A stretch of 64,000 nt of DNA, from assembly GCF_000425285.1 (NCBI RefSeq), contig NZ_AUDD01000001.1, positions 124,001 to 188,000 on the forward strand, written 5' to 3'. This document shows, in pieces, positions 42,254 to 51,123 of this stretch. A program made the translations under genes and the position numbers. Every line of letters starts with the position of its first letter. The stretch's first letter is position 1. The DNA is from Acidipropionibacterium jensenii DSM 20535 (GTDB lineage: Bacteria > Actinomycetota > Actinomycetes > Propionibacteriales > Propionibacteriaceae). The notes below the pieces were generated by a model. It was not told where the DNA came from and searched no databases. It saw only the letters and a program-made list of their open reading frames with translations.

Positions 42254-43459
42254 TCAGTCGACCGCGCAGGTCTGGGTGGAGGCCGGGGTCGTGTCGGTGG
42301 CCCCGGCGGTGATCATCGCCCGGGTGGCGGAGTTGGTGAGGACGTATCCGGTGTCGGCCTCCCCGGTCGAGCGGGCGAAGACGGTTCCCGCCACCTCCCC
42401 GGAGGTGGTGAGCAGCGGCCCCCCGGAGTTGCCCGGCTGGACGGTGCCGCGGATCGCCATCACCTCACGGGTGACGGTGGCGGTGGAGTAGATGTTCTCG
42501 CCGCGGGCCAGGATCGTACCGCGCACCCGCGCCGCCGCCAGGGTGAAGGGTCCGTCGAGGGGGAATCCCGCGACCACCGCCTGCTGGCCGTCGGCGGGGG
42601 GAGACGACATCGTCAACGGCCTGGCGTCCAGCCCCGGCACCGACAGCACCGCGAGGTCCAGGTTCGGATCGTAGGAGACCACCGTGGCCGGCCGGGACAG
42701 ACCGGTCCCCCCGATCTGGACGGTCACCCTGCTCGCCCCGGCGACGACGTGGGCATTGGTGACCACCCGGTCGTCGGCGCTCACCCAGCCGCTGCCCTCC
42801 GAGGCCCGCGAGCACAGCGTGGAGGTGGCCCTGATCTTGATGATGCTGCCGGCCGCCCGTTGCACCCCGGCGCTGCGGATGACCGCCTCGTCGGGGGTCC
42901 CGGTGGGCAGTTCGGGTTCGGTCTCCAGACCGGAGAAGACCCTCGGGAAGCCGTCGGCCAGCGATCCGGCGGCCCGCACCGCGGCGCGGTTGACGGCGTC
43001 GGGAACGACCTCGTCGGTGACCGCGAGCACCCGGGAACCCGCGATGGCCCGGGACCAGTCGGTGGGGACCAGCGGGCGCACCGCCCCGGCCAGCACGGTG
43101 AGCACGACGGCCGAGACGAGGATCGAGACGACCGCCCCCACCAGGGAGTCGGCCGCCCTCAGGGTGGGGATGCGGTTGGCACGGTTGAGGCGCATGCCGA
43201 TCCCCGACAGCAGGGACTCGCCGATGGCGGCGACCGCCAGCAGCACCATGATCCGCAGCACGGCGCTGCCGACCGGACCGATTCCCTGGGTGGCCATCCA
43301 GGGGGCCAGCCGACCCGACAGCCACAGCCCGAGCCAGGCGCCGAGCACCAGTCCCGCCAGGCTGAGGACACCGACCACCGCGCCCCGACGTCGTCCCCTG
43401 ACCGCCTGGCCGATCAACAGGAGGACCAGGACGATGTCCAGTGCGCCGGAACCGCTCAT
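42254..43459 (-). CDS. MarP-like membrane serine protease (CvpA domain plus trypsin-like domain)
   Basis: A 401-residue protein with four N-terminal helices of the CvpA/colicin V type (residues 5-130) and an extracytoplasmic chymotrypsin-fold domain. The triad is H237 (TNAHVV), D268 (NLDLAV) and S345 (QPGNSGGPL). C216 and the C-terminal C398 sit where MarP has its activity-linked disulfide. In mycobacteria MarP protects cells in acid and processes peptidoglycan enzymes. An acid-producing bacterium would have similar need, which is inference. ATG at 43459 gives the correct first helix. Confidence 0.9.
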   Translation of the reverse strand: MSGSGALDIVLVLLLIGQAVRGRRRGAVVGVLSLAGLVLGAWLGLWLSGRLAPWMATQGIGPVGSAVLRIMVLLAVAAIGESLLSGIGMRLNRANRIPTLRAADSLVGAVVSILVSAVVLTVLAGAVRPLVPTDWSRAIAGSRVLAVTDEVVPDAVNRAAVRAAGSLADGFPRVFSGLETEPELPTGTPDEAVIRSAGVQRAAGSIIKIRATSTLCSRASEGSGWVSADDRVVTNAHVVAGASRVTVQIGGTGLSRPATVVSYDPNLDLAVLSVPGLDARPLTMSSPPADGQQAVVAGFPLDGPFTLAAARVRGTILARGENIYSTATVTREVMAIRGTVQPGNSGGPLLTTSGEVAGTVFARSTGEADTGYVLTNSATRAMITAGATDTTPASTQTCAVD

Positions 43460-43594
43460 GTCTCCATCCTCCTCCGTCTCGGGATCGCACCGGGAGTATC
43501 GGCGCACCCTCCAGACTGACACGGTTGTCTGTGCATATCTGTGCGCAGTTCGTCATGAGCTGTGACTGGCACCAGTTCTCCTGATGAGTTCGTG

Positions 43595-43610
43595 CTACAT
43601 GATGTAGTTT
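43595..43610 (+). promoter_or_regulatory. palindrome and -10 box giving a likely leaderless idi transcript
   Basis: CTACATGATGTAG (43595-43607) is a perfect palindrome. It overlaps TAGTTT (43605-43610), a TANNNT -10 element that ends seven bases before the idi ATG. No ribosome binding site is visible, so transcription probably starts at or beside the A of the start codon. The palindrome could be a repressor site over the -10 box. Confidence 0.45.
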
Positions 43611-43617
43611 TGTCCCC

Positions 43618-44232
43618 ATGACGAGTCAGAGCGAGTCCGGCGTCGGACCAGCCTCCGACGGTGAGGCGATTGACGACCAGGACGACCTCGTCGTGCTCCT
43701 GGACAGGGACGGACATCAGATCGGCACGGCGCCGAGACTGGCCGTCCACACCCGCTCGACCCCCCGTCACCTGGCCTTCTCCTGCCACATCCTCGATGTC
43801 GGCGGCCGGGTGCTCATCACCCGGCGGGCCCTGGGCAAGGTGAGCTGGCCCGGGGTCTGGACCAACTCCTGCTGCGGCCATCCCCGCCCGGGGGAGAAGA
43901 TTCCCGAAGCCATCGAGCGCCGGGTCCGCGAGGAACTGGGCCTGGACGTCAACCCCTCGACGATGGTCTGCGCCATCCCTGACTTCTCCTACCGGGCCAC
44001 CGACGCCTCGGGAATCGTCGAGGACGAGCTCTGCCCGGTCTACCTGGCCCTGCTGGACGATCCCGAGGAGATCGTCGAGCTGTACCCCGATCCCGAGGAG
44101 GTCGAGGAGGTGGCCTGGGTCGGCTGGAAGGATCTCTACCGCACGGTCCAGACGATGTCCCCGCTGCTCAGCCCGTGGTCGGTGCTCCAGGTCCGTCAGC
44201 TCGGCGAGGACATCAGCGCCCACCTGCCCTGA
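43618..44232 (+). CDS. idi: isopentenyl-diphosphate delta-isomerase, type 1
   Basis: A 204-residue Nudix-fold enzyme that interconverts isopentenyl and dimethylallyl diphosphate, needed for menaquinone and other isoprenoids. The catalytic cysteine region reads WTNSCCGHPRPGE (C86 with H88) and the second active-site motif EDELCPVY carries E137. Metal-binding histidines are at H44 and H51. Length is typical with a short acidic N-terminal tail. The lack of a ribosome binding site and the near -10 box suggest a leaderless message. It is divergent from MarP and convergent with YibE/F. Confidence 0.93.
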   Translation: MTSQSESGVGPASDGEAIDDQDDLVVLLDRDGHQIGTAPRLAVHTRSTPRHLAFSCHILDVGGRVLITRRALGKVSWPGVWTNSCCGHPRPGEKIPEAIERRVREELGLDVNPSTMVCAIPDFSYRATDASGIVEDELCPVYLALLDDPEEIVELYPDPEEVEEVAWVGWKDLYRTVQTMSPLLSPWSVLQVRQLGEDISAHLP

Positions 44233-44240
44233 GTCGGGGA

Positions 44241-45599
44241 TCAGTCCCGGGGGCGGCGGAAGGGCGCGTCGGGATCGGTGTCGAGTCCGTGGCGAGGCCG
44301 GGCGACGGGCTGCTCGGCGACCCGTTCTGCGGCCCGGTCAGGAGTCTTGTCGGTGCCCCGGCCGTGCACCGTCTGCCAGGCCAGCACCGCCCCCAGGGCG
44401 GTGGTCAGCGGCACCGACAGCACCAGGCCGATCGACCCGACGAGGGTGCGCACGATCTCCTCGGAGAAGGTCTCGGATCTCAGCATGTCGCCCAGCGGCA
44501 TGTTGTAGATGCTCAGCAGCAGCAGGGTCGACAGGGCCGCCCCGGCGGTGGCGAAGGCGATCGTGTAGACGCTGGAGGCGATGTGGTCGCGCCCGATCCG
44601 CATCGCGCGGGTGTAGAGCTCCCGGCGGCTGGTGGAGGACTCCGCCAGCTCCCACACCGAGGAGGCCTGGGTGACGGTGACGTCGTTGAGGACGCCGAGG
44701 CCGGCGACGATCACCCCGCAGATGATGACCGATCCGAGAGTCAGATTCGGGGCGGTGGCGGTGATGATGAAGTCGTCCTCGCTGGTGACCCCGGTGAGGT
44801 GGGCCCAGCGGGCCGCCAGATAGCCCAGACCGGCCGACAGCAGCAGACCGAAGAGGGTGCCCAGCAGGGCCGTGGTGGTGCGGGTGGACAGGCCGTGGGT
44901 GAGGTAGATGACGATGAACATGATCGCCGAGCAGGCCACCAGACCCACCAGCACCGGCGGTGAACCGACCAGCAGGGCGGGCAGCATGAACTTCGAGAGG
45001 ATGACGAAGGCCAGCACCAGGCTCACGATGGCGGCCAGTCCCCGGCGTCTGGCCACCGCCACGACGACCACCATGAAGACCACCGCGATGACGATGAGCG
45101 GCGTGGTCCGCTCGAACTCGTAGTACTGGTAGGTCCCCGAGGCGGTGCCCTGTGCACTGCCCGAGGTGTTCTGACCGGCCTGGGTTCCCGGGGAGCGGTA
45201 CATCCGGACCACCTGGCCCGGCTCGATCCCCGAGGAGGTGACCGCCGAGGTGAACTGGATGGTGGTGGTGCGGCCGGCGTCGCTGCCCTGGTCCAGCCTC
45301 ACCGTGGCCACCGCGCACTTCTCCCCGGTGCTGGTTCCGGTGGAGCCGGGGGTGCCCTGGCACGAGCCGTTGCGCACCGACTCGATGGTCCCGTTGACGA
45401 TCGTCACCCCCGGCGCGTTCCAGGCCGCGGTGTCGGACTGCAGATGGGCCGAGACGTCGTGGGGCCACAGCGCGATGATCCCCACCACGGTGGCCAGGAA
45501 CAGCGGGGCCAGCATCAGCAGCAGACGGCCCAGGGCCGAGCGCTCCCGGGCGGCCTGCTCCGGGGTGCTCGGCCGGTGGGAATGGCCGGGGTCGCTCAT
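44241..45599 (-). CDS. YibE/F-family membrane protein
   Basis: A 452-residue protein with one N-terminal helix, an extracytoplasmic beta-rich domain (about 60-155) and seven or eight helices afterwards. The conserved TASVWELAESS-like segment appears as TQASSVWELAESS, and the pattern GRDHIASSVYTIAFATAGAALSTLL is the YibE/F hallmark. The function is unknown; some links to manganese or lactococcal stress have been suggested for relatives. Its ATG overlaps the histidine kinase stop by four bases, so it belongs to the two-component operon and may be its output or sensor partner. Confidence 0.85.
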   Translation of the reverse strand: MSDPGHSHRPSTPEQAARERSALGRLLLMLAPLFLATVVGIIALWPHDVSAHLQSDTAAWNAPGVTIVNGTIESVRNGSCQGTPGSTGTSTGEKCAVATVRLDQGSDAGRTTTIQFTSAVTSSGIEPGQVVRMYRSPGTQAGQNTSGSAQGTASGTYQYYEFERTTPLIVIAVVFMVVVVAVARRRGLAAIVSLVLAFVILSKFMLPALLVGSPPVLVGLVACSAIMFIVIYLTHGLSTRTTTALLGTLFGLLLSAGLGYLAARWAHLTGVTSEDDFIITATAPNLTLGSVIICGVIVAGLGVLNDVTVTQASSVWELAESSTSRRELYTRAMRIGRDHIASSVYTIAFATAGAALSTLLLLSIYNMPLGDMLRSETFSEEIVRTLVGSIGLVLSVPLTTALGAVLAWQTVHGRGTDKTPDRAAERVAEQPVARPRHGLDTDPDAPFRRPRD

Positions 45600-47032
45600 T
45601 CGGAGGCCGTCTCGTCGGCGGCGGGCTCCGGAAGGTCGGCGACCGGCAGGCTCATGGTGAACATGGCTCCCCCGCCGGGTGCCCGGGAGGCCTTGATCCA
45701 GCCGTTGTGGGAGGTGACGGTGTGCGCCACGATCGACAGTCCCAGGCCGGTTCCCGGGGTGTTGCGGGAGCGGTCGGAGCGGTAGAACCGCTCGAAGATG
45801 TGGGGCAGGTCTTCCTCGGCGATGCCGGGGCCCTGGTCGGAGACGATGACCTTGTCGTCCTCCATCCGCACGGTGACGGTGCCCTCGGGAGGGGAGAACT
45901 TCACGGCATTGTCGAGCAGATTGGTCACGGCCCGCTCGAGGGTGGCGGCGTCCCCCATCATCGGGTGCGGGGCCAGCTCGACGTCGAAGGTGAGCCCCGG
46001 CCCGCGCCGGCGGGCCCGTTCGACCGCCTTGGAGACCACCGCCGACAGCTCGAGGGGTTCGGGGGACCGGGTCATCGCGTCGTCGCGGGAGAGCTGGACC
46101 AGGTCACCGATGAGGCTGGAGAACTCGCCCAGCTGGGCGGCAATGTCGGTGAGGATCTCCCCGCGCGCCGCCTCGGGCAGCATCCCGGTCTTCTGGTCGG
46201 CCAGCATCAGTTCGACATTGGTGCGCATCGAGGTGAGCGGGGTCCGCAGCTCGTGGGAGGCGTCGGCGATGAGCCGGCGCTGGCGCTCCCGGGAGCTGGC
46301 CAGCGACGACAGCATGGTGTTGAAGGAGGTGGCCAGTCGGCCGAGCTCGTCGGAGGAGCGCACCGGGATCGGGTCCAGCTTGTCGGTGCGGGTGACCCGC
46401 TGGACGGCCTGGGACAGGTCGAGGATCGGGCGGGTCGTCGAGCTGGCCGCGAAGTAGCCGGTGATGGCGGTGAACAGGATGCCGAGCAGACCGGTGGCCA
46501 CCAGAACCAGCCACAGCGAGTGCAGGGTGGCCTCGGTGGGCTGCAGGGAGCGTCCGACCACCAGGGAGTACCGGACGCCGTTGACCGACAGCGGCACCGA
46601 GACGATCCGGGTGGGCACCCCCTCGGAGTCGGTGACGGTGCGGGTCGAGGTGCCCGACTGGATGCGGGCGACCGCCAGCTCCTCGGGGCCGGTGGGCACC
46701 GTGGTGACCGCCCCCGGGACGTTCTCGACGGTCCCGTCGGCGCGCACCAGGGTGATGGTGACGTCGGAGACCTGCAGGGCGTCGGTGCTGAACTCGCCGA
46801 TGTCGCTGGTGCCGTTGCTGATCGGGGTGGACAGGTACCGGGCCAGGGCGGTGAGCCGGTTGTCGAGCTGGGAGTACAGCGACAGCCGGGTCATCGAGTA
46901 GCCGGCCAGACTGGTCGCCATCACGGCCACCGCGACGCTGAGGGCCACCAGGATGGTGACCCGCCGGCCCATCGTGATGCGCGGAATGCGGGGCTGCCAG
47001 TCCAGCAGCCGACGCCACCAGCGTGGAATCAC
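45596..47032 (-). CDS. sensor histidine kinase, MprB-like
   Basis: A 478-residue membrane kinase: helix 1 (about 25-47), extracytoplasmic sensor domain (48-170), helix 2 (172-195), HAMP (196-250), dimerisation domain with the phospho-accepting histidine in [13 protein letters not shown] (about 263) and an ATPase domain with N-box [11 protein letters not shown]1 [15 protein letters not shown] and G2 GTGLGLSIV. The overall plan and the HAMP-HK type are those of MprB/PrrB-like actinobacterial kinases, which sense envelope stress. It overlaps the regulator gene upstream and YibE/F downstream by four bases each. Confidence 0.88.
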   Translation of the reverse strand: MIPRWWRRLLDWQPRIPRITMGRRVTILVALSVAVAVMATSLAGYSMTRLSLYSQLDNRLTALARYLSTPISNGTSDIGEFSTDALQVSDVTITLVRADGTVENVPGAVTTVPTGPEELAVARIQSGTSTRTVTDSEGVPTRIVSVPLSVNGVRYSLVVGRSLQPTEATLHSLWLVLVATGLLGILFTAITGYFAASSTTRPILDLSQAVQRVTRTDKLDPIPVRSSDELGRLATSFNTMLSSLASSRERQRRLIADASHELRTPLTSMRTNVELMLADQKTGMLPEAARGEILTDIAAQLGEFSSLIGDLVQLSRDDAMTRSPEPLELSAVVSKAVERARRRGPGLTFDVELAPHPMMGDAATLERAVTNLLDNAVKFSPPEGTVTVRMEDDKVIVSDQGPGIAEEDLPHIFERFYRSDRSRNTPGTGLGLSIVAHTVTSHNGWIKASRAPGGGAMFTMSLPVADLPEPAADETASE

Positions 47033-47739
47033 GGAGTCGCTTCTCGCAGCACGTAGCCCACTCCGCGGACGGTGTGGATGAGGCGGGGCTCACCGTCCTG
47101 CTCGGTCTTGCGGCGCAGGTAGCCGATGTAGACCTCCAGGGAGTTGGCGGTGGTGGGGAAGTCGAACCCCCACACCTCGTGCAGCAGCCAGCTGCGCTCC
47201 AGCACCTTGCGGGGGTTCTGCAGGAAGACCTGCAGCAGGGCGAACTCGGTGCGGGTGAGGTTGATCCGGCGTCCCGCCCGGTTCACCTCGCGGGTCTGCG
47301 GGTCGAGGCTCAGATCGGCGAAGGAGAGCAGCTCCGACTCGTCCTCGCCGCCGGCCTCGGCCTCGGCCTCCGCGCGGGACCGGCGGGTGAGGGCGCGCAG
47401 CCGGGCGAGCAGCTCGTCCAGGGCGAAGGGCTTGACCATGTAGTCGTCGGCTCCGGCGTCCAGCCCGTCCACCCGGTCGCCCACCGCGTCGCGGGCGGTG
47501 AGGATGAGGATCGGGACGTCGTTGCCGTTGTCGCGCAGCATCCGGGTGGCCTCCAGGCCGTCCAGCCGGGGCATCATGACGTCCATCACGACCGCGTCGG
47601 GGTGGATCGAGCTGAGCTTGGCGAGGGCCTCGACGCCGTCACTGGCGGTGTCGACCTCGTAACCGCTGTAGTGAAGCGACCGTGCGAGGGACTCGCGGAC
47701 GGCTCGGTCGTCGTCCACCACAAGGATGTGCATGGCCAT
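47029..47739 (-). CDS. response regulator, MprA-like (OmpR/PhoB family)
   Basis: A 236-residue regulator. The receiver domain has the acidic pocket VDDDRAVRE, the phospho-accepting aspartate in [14 protein letters not shown] (about D52), T in ILTARD and K in MVKPF. The winged-helix output domain (about 140-236) ends with [21 protein letters not shown] at 47739 (MAMHILVV) has GAGGTGG upstream; the methionine two codons later is equally possible. It is the first gene of an operon with the kinase and YibE/F. Likely targets are envelope-stress genes, as for MprA. Confidence 0.9.
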   Translation of the reverse strand: MAMHILVVDDDRAVRESLARSLHYSGYEVDTASDGVEALAKLSSIHPDAVVMDVMMPRLDGLEATRMLRDNGNDVPILILTARDAVGDRVDGLDAGADDYMVKPFALDELLARLRALTRRSRAEAEAEAGGEDESELLSFADLSLDPQTREVNRAGRRINLTRTEFALLQVFLQNPRKVLERSWLLHEVWGFDFPTTANSLEVYIGYLRRKTEQDGEPRLIHTVRGVGYVLREATP

Positions 47740-47752
47740 AGCCTGCCACCTC

Positions 47753-48637
47753 TCACTGACCGGACTCGACCGGGACGGCGGTGTCCCCGGTCGGACCGGT
47801 CTTCTCGGTGTCATGGCGCTGGTGAGCGGCACGGGCGGCCGCGGCGACCCGGGCCATCCCGGCCAACCGCGGAGCGGCCGGTGGCGGTGGGACCTCCTTG
47901 TGGGGGCTCCGCTCAGAGCGGACGATGACCCCCTGCGGGTCCTTGGTGAACCAGCGGACCACCCCGGAGCCCATCACCTGGGTGCGTCCCGAGCTGTGGT
48001 GGATCACCAGGCAGGTGCCCTCGTCGACGGCCACCGCCGAGGACAGCAGTCCGGAGTCGATCGCCGAGATGAGCAGTCCGTCGCCGCCGCAGGTGTCGTT
48101 GTGGGCCAGGCAGGTGATGCTCACCAGGCCGAGCCCCTGGGCCAGGGCGAGTTCGTCGAACCCCTCGGATGCCGCCTCGGGGTAGATCTGTCGGCCCTGG
48201 AGGTGCCAGCCCCCCTCGATGGCGGTGACGGCGGTGGCCATCGCCCCGGCCGAGAATCCCAGCCAGGGGGAGCCGCCGCGGACCAGCCGGGAGAGCTGAT
48301 CGGCCGAGGGCCCCAGCCCCGCCAGGTAGTCGGCCACCCGGCCGCCGCCGACGATGATCCCGGCGAGCTCGTCCAACCCCTCCAGAGGGGTGAGCGGGGG
48401 TTCATCGGTGAGACGGATGGTGCGGATCTGAGCCTCGGGCCACCGCGAGGTGACGATCCCGGCGAGCGGGGAGGAGTAGACCTCGGCGGACTCCGGGGAT
48501 CCGCAGACCACGACGGCGAGTGTGGAACGGCCGGTCGAGCGCGCCTCCTCGATGAAGGCGTCGTAGACCTCGTCCAGGCCCGTACCGTCGGCGCCTTCCT
48601 GGGACTCGGACCCGCCGCCAACCAGGAAGAAGCTCAT
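47753..48637 (-). CDS. peptidase S51 family (cyanophycinase/dipeptidase E-like) protein
   Basis: A 294-residue predicted cytoplasmic hydrolase. The glutamine-amidotransferase-like fold is shown by [16 protein letters not shown] and the nucleophile-elbow motif [10 protein letters not shown] with the catalytic serine (about S129). [21 protein letters not shown] gives the following acidic/His region. The last 55 residues are a Pro/Ala-rich tail. Members cleave aspartyl dipeptides or cyanophycin; no cyanophycin synthetase is in the window. Its start overlaps the tyrosine phosphatase stop by four bases. Confidence 0.8.
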   Translation of the reverse strand: MSFFLVGGGSESQEGADGTGLDEVYDAFIEEARSTGRSTLAVVVCGSPESAEVYSSPLAGIVTSRWPEAQIRTIRLTDEPPLTPLEGLDELAGIIVGGGRVADYLAGLGPSADQLSRLVRGGSPWLGFSAGAMATAVTAIEGGWHLQGRQIYPEAASEGFDELALAQGLGLVSITCLAHNDTCGGDGLLISAIDSGLLSSAVAVDEGTCLVIHHSSGRTQVMGSGVVRWFTKDPQGVIVRSERSPHKEVPPPPAAPRLAGMARVAAAARAAHQRHDTEKTGPTGDTAVPVESGQ

Positions 48638-49119
48638 GGCGCCAGCCTATCGGGCAGCTTCGAGACGGCGTCGACGATTCCGGGCATCGCCGCCTCGATC
48701 GCCTGCAGGGTCGCGGTGAACTGCTGGTCGGGCCCGTACCAGGGGTCCGGCAGCGCGGTGCCGCGCTTCTTCGCGGGGTCGTAGTCGCAGATCAGGCGCA
48801 GATTGGTGGCGTGCGGCGCCATCCGGCGCAGCATCGTGAGGTGCATCGGCTCGGCGGCGATCACCAGGTCGGCCCCCCGGATCTCCTCGGCGTCGATCTG
48901 GTGGGCGCGGTGGCCGGCGGCGTCGTATCCGTGGGCCTCCAGAACCGTCCTGGCCCGCGAGTCCATCGGGGCGAAGCCCTCCTCGTCACTCACCCCGGCG
49001 CTGGTCACCCGAGCCGCCACGCCGGCATCGGCGAGCCACCTGCGGGCCACCCGTTCGGCCATCGGGGAGCGGCAGATGTTGCCCCAGCAGACGAAGATCA
49101 CGGATGGCGGATATGACAT
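48634..49119 (-). CDS. low-molecular-weight protein tyrosine phosphatase
   Basis: A 161-residue phosphatase. The P-loop is CWGNICRSPMAE with nucleophile C11 and R17, and the general acid D125 is in LPDPWYG. The length and order are typical of actinobacterial PtpA/YwlE-like enzymes, which dephosphorylate protein tyrosine or arginine. The tryptophan after the nucleophile is uncommon compared with the usual Leu, Val or Thr. ATG at 49119 is preceded by GAGAGG. It is the first gene of a two-gene unit with the S51 peptidase and is divergent from the ABC exporter. Confidence 0.9.
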   Translation of the reverse strand: MSYPPSVIFVCWGNICRSPMAERVARRWLADAGVAARVTSAGVSDEEGFAPMDSRARTVLEAHGYDAAGHRAHQIDAEEIRGADLVIAAEPMHLTMLRRMAPHATNLRLICDYDPAKKRGTALPDPWYGPDQQFTATLQAIEAAMPGIVDAVSKLPDRLAP

Positions 49120-49257
49120 GAGGGGCCTCTCGGTCGGCTGCGTTCTGGTGTCCTGGACCATTCGGGCATAGCGTATAGGCCATGTTGTTCCACTCCTGAG
49201 TGATGGCGCCAGGTCTGCGCGCCCACGATCCATCCCGAAGATCCACCAGGAGTCCCC

Positions 49258-51123
49258 ATGCCCTCACGCACCCTGCCCACCGTCAGCACCGAGGTCGAGC
49301 AGCTCTACGGCGACGCCCTGGGACGGCCTGCGGCGGTGGCCCCGCCGCGCCCCGACGGACACCGGCACCGGCTCGGCAATCTGCTGAGGTTCACCCCCTA
49401 CCTGCGTCCCTACGCCACCCGGTTCGCGCTGATGGTGGTCTTCGCGCTGGCCTCCACGCTGGCCGGGATCGTCACCCCGCTGCTGATCCGCCGGATCATC
49501 GACGGCCCGGTGGCCCACTCCGACCGCCCCGGCCTGTACGCCCTGGGCGCCGGTGCCATCGGGATCGGCGTCGTCGAGGCGATCTTCATGTTCTGGCGGC
49601 GCTGGGTGGTGGCCCGCGGCACCCTGGGCACCGAGACCGGGATCCGGCTGGACCTCTACGCCAAGCTGCAACGTCTGCCCCTGGGGTTCCACACCCAGTG
49701 GGAGTCCGGCCAGCTGCTGAGCCGGATCATGAACGACCTGTCGACGGTGCGCCGGTTCCTCGGCTTCGGGCTGCTCTTCCTCATCATGAACACCCTGCAG
49801 GTGGTCATCGTCACGATCCTGCTGCTGCGGATGTACTGGCCGCTCGGCCTGGTGGTGATCGTCTCGGCGGTGCCGATCGTCATCCTCTGCCTGGTCAACG
49901 AGCGGCACTACACCCGGCTGTCGCGGGCCATCCAGGACCAGACCGGGGACGTCGCCTCGGTGGTCGAGGAGTCGGTCCACGGGCTGCGGGTCATCAAGGC
50001 CTTCGGCCGCTCCGAGCACGCCTTCAAGGGGTTCGACGAGAAGTCCCGGGTCCTTTATCGCACCAGCATGTCGCGGATCCGGCTGGTCTCCCAGTTCTGG
50101 ACCATCCTGGAGGCCATTCCCTCCCTCACCCTCATCGTGGTGCTGGGATTCGGGGCGCTGGCGGCCTCCCAGCACCGACTCTCCCTGGGCACCCTGGTGG
50201 CCTTCATCACACTCATGATGAGCCTCATCTGGCCGATCGCCTCACTGGGCTTCCTGCTGTCGATGACCCAGGACTCGATGACCGCGGCCGATCGGATCTG
50301 CGAGATCTTCGACGCCCCCGAGACGATCTCCGACGGCCCCTCCCGACTGGACGCCGTCGAGGGCCGCCTCACCTTCGACGACGTCTCCTTCCGCTACCCG
50401 GACGGCGACCAGGACGTGCTGCGCCACGTCGACCTGGACATCGCGCCGGGCCAGACGGTCGCCCTGGTCGGGGGCACCGGGTCGGGCAAGACCACCCTCA
50501 CCGGGCTGGTGCCGCGGCTGGCCGATGTCACCGGCGGCGCGATCCGGATCGACGGGGTCGACATCCGGGAGCTGCAGGTCGCCAACCTGCGCACCATCGT
50601 CGCCACCGCCTTCGAGGACCCCACGCTGTTCTCGATGAGCGTCCGGGAGAACCTCACCCTGGGACGGGAAGAGGCCACCGACGAGGAGATCTGGCAGGCC
50701 GTCGAGGTCGCCCAGGCCGGCTTCATCCGCGACCTGCCGTGGGGTCTGGAGACCCGCATCGGCGAGCAGGGGATGAGCCTGTCCGGAGGCCAGCGCCAGC
50801 GCCTGGCACTGGCCCGGGCGGTGCTGGTCAACCCCCGGGTGCTGGTCCTCGACGACACCCTGTCGGCCCTCGACATGGAGACCGAGGCGCTGGTCGAGTC
50901 GGCGCTGCGGCGGGTGCTGGTCGGGGTGACCGCGATCGTGGTCGCCCACCGCGCCTCCACCGTGCTGCTGGCCGACAGGGTCGCGATGCTCCAGGAGGGG
51001 ACCATCACCCATGTCGGCACCCATTCGCAACTGCTGGCCGACGTCCCGGAGTACCGGGAACTGCTGAGCGCCGAGTACGACGCCGAGGCCGCCATCGGGG
51101 CGGGAGGACACCACCATGGCTGA
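49258..51123 (+). CDS. ABC exporter half-transporter with degenerate catalytic site (first subunit)
   Basis: A 621-residue multidrug-type half-transporter: six membrane helices in residues about 45-335, then an ATPase domain. Walker A is GGTGSGKTT (405-413) and the signature LSGGQRQR (508) is normal, but Walker B reads LVLDDTLSALD, so D533 stands where the catalytic glutamate should be. Together with the next gene (8-base overlap) it should form a heterodimer with one consensus and one degenerate ATP site, as known for TM287/288 and mycobacterial Rv1272c/Rv1273c. AGGAG precedes the ATG. The substrate, probably drug or lipid, is unknown. Confidence 0.9.
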   Translation: MPSRTLPTVSTEVEQLYGDALGRPAAVAPPRPDGHRHRLGNLLRFTPYLRPYATRFALMVVFALASTLAGIVTPLLIRRIIDGPVAHSDRPGLYALGAGAIGIGVVEAIFMFWRRWVVARGTLGTETGIRLDLYAKLQRLPLGFHTQWESGQLLSRIMNDLSTVRRFLGFGLLFLIMNTLQVVIVTILLLRMYWPLGLVVIVSAVPIVILCLVNERHYTRLSRAIQDQTGDVASVVEESVHGLRVIKAFGRSEHAFKGFDEKSRVLYRTSMSRIRLVSQFWTILEAIPSLTLIVVLGFGALAASQHRLSLGTLVAFITLMMSLIWPIASLGFLLSMTQDSMTAADRICEIFDAPETISDGPSRLDAVEGRLTFDDVSFRYPDGDQDVLRHVDLDIAPGQTVALVGGTGSGKTTLTGLVPRLADVTGGAIRIDGVDIRELQVANLRTIVATAFEDPTLFSMSVRENLTLGREEATDEEIWQAVEVAQAGFIRDLPWGLETRIGEQGMSLSGGQRQRLALARAVLVNPRVLVLDDTLSALDMETEALVESALRRVLVGVTAIVVAHRASTVLLADRVAMLQEGTITHVGTHSQLLADVPEYRELLSAEYDAEAAIGAGGHHHG

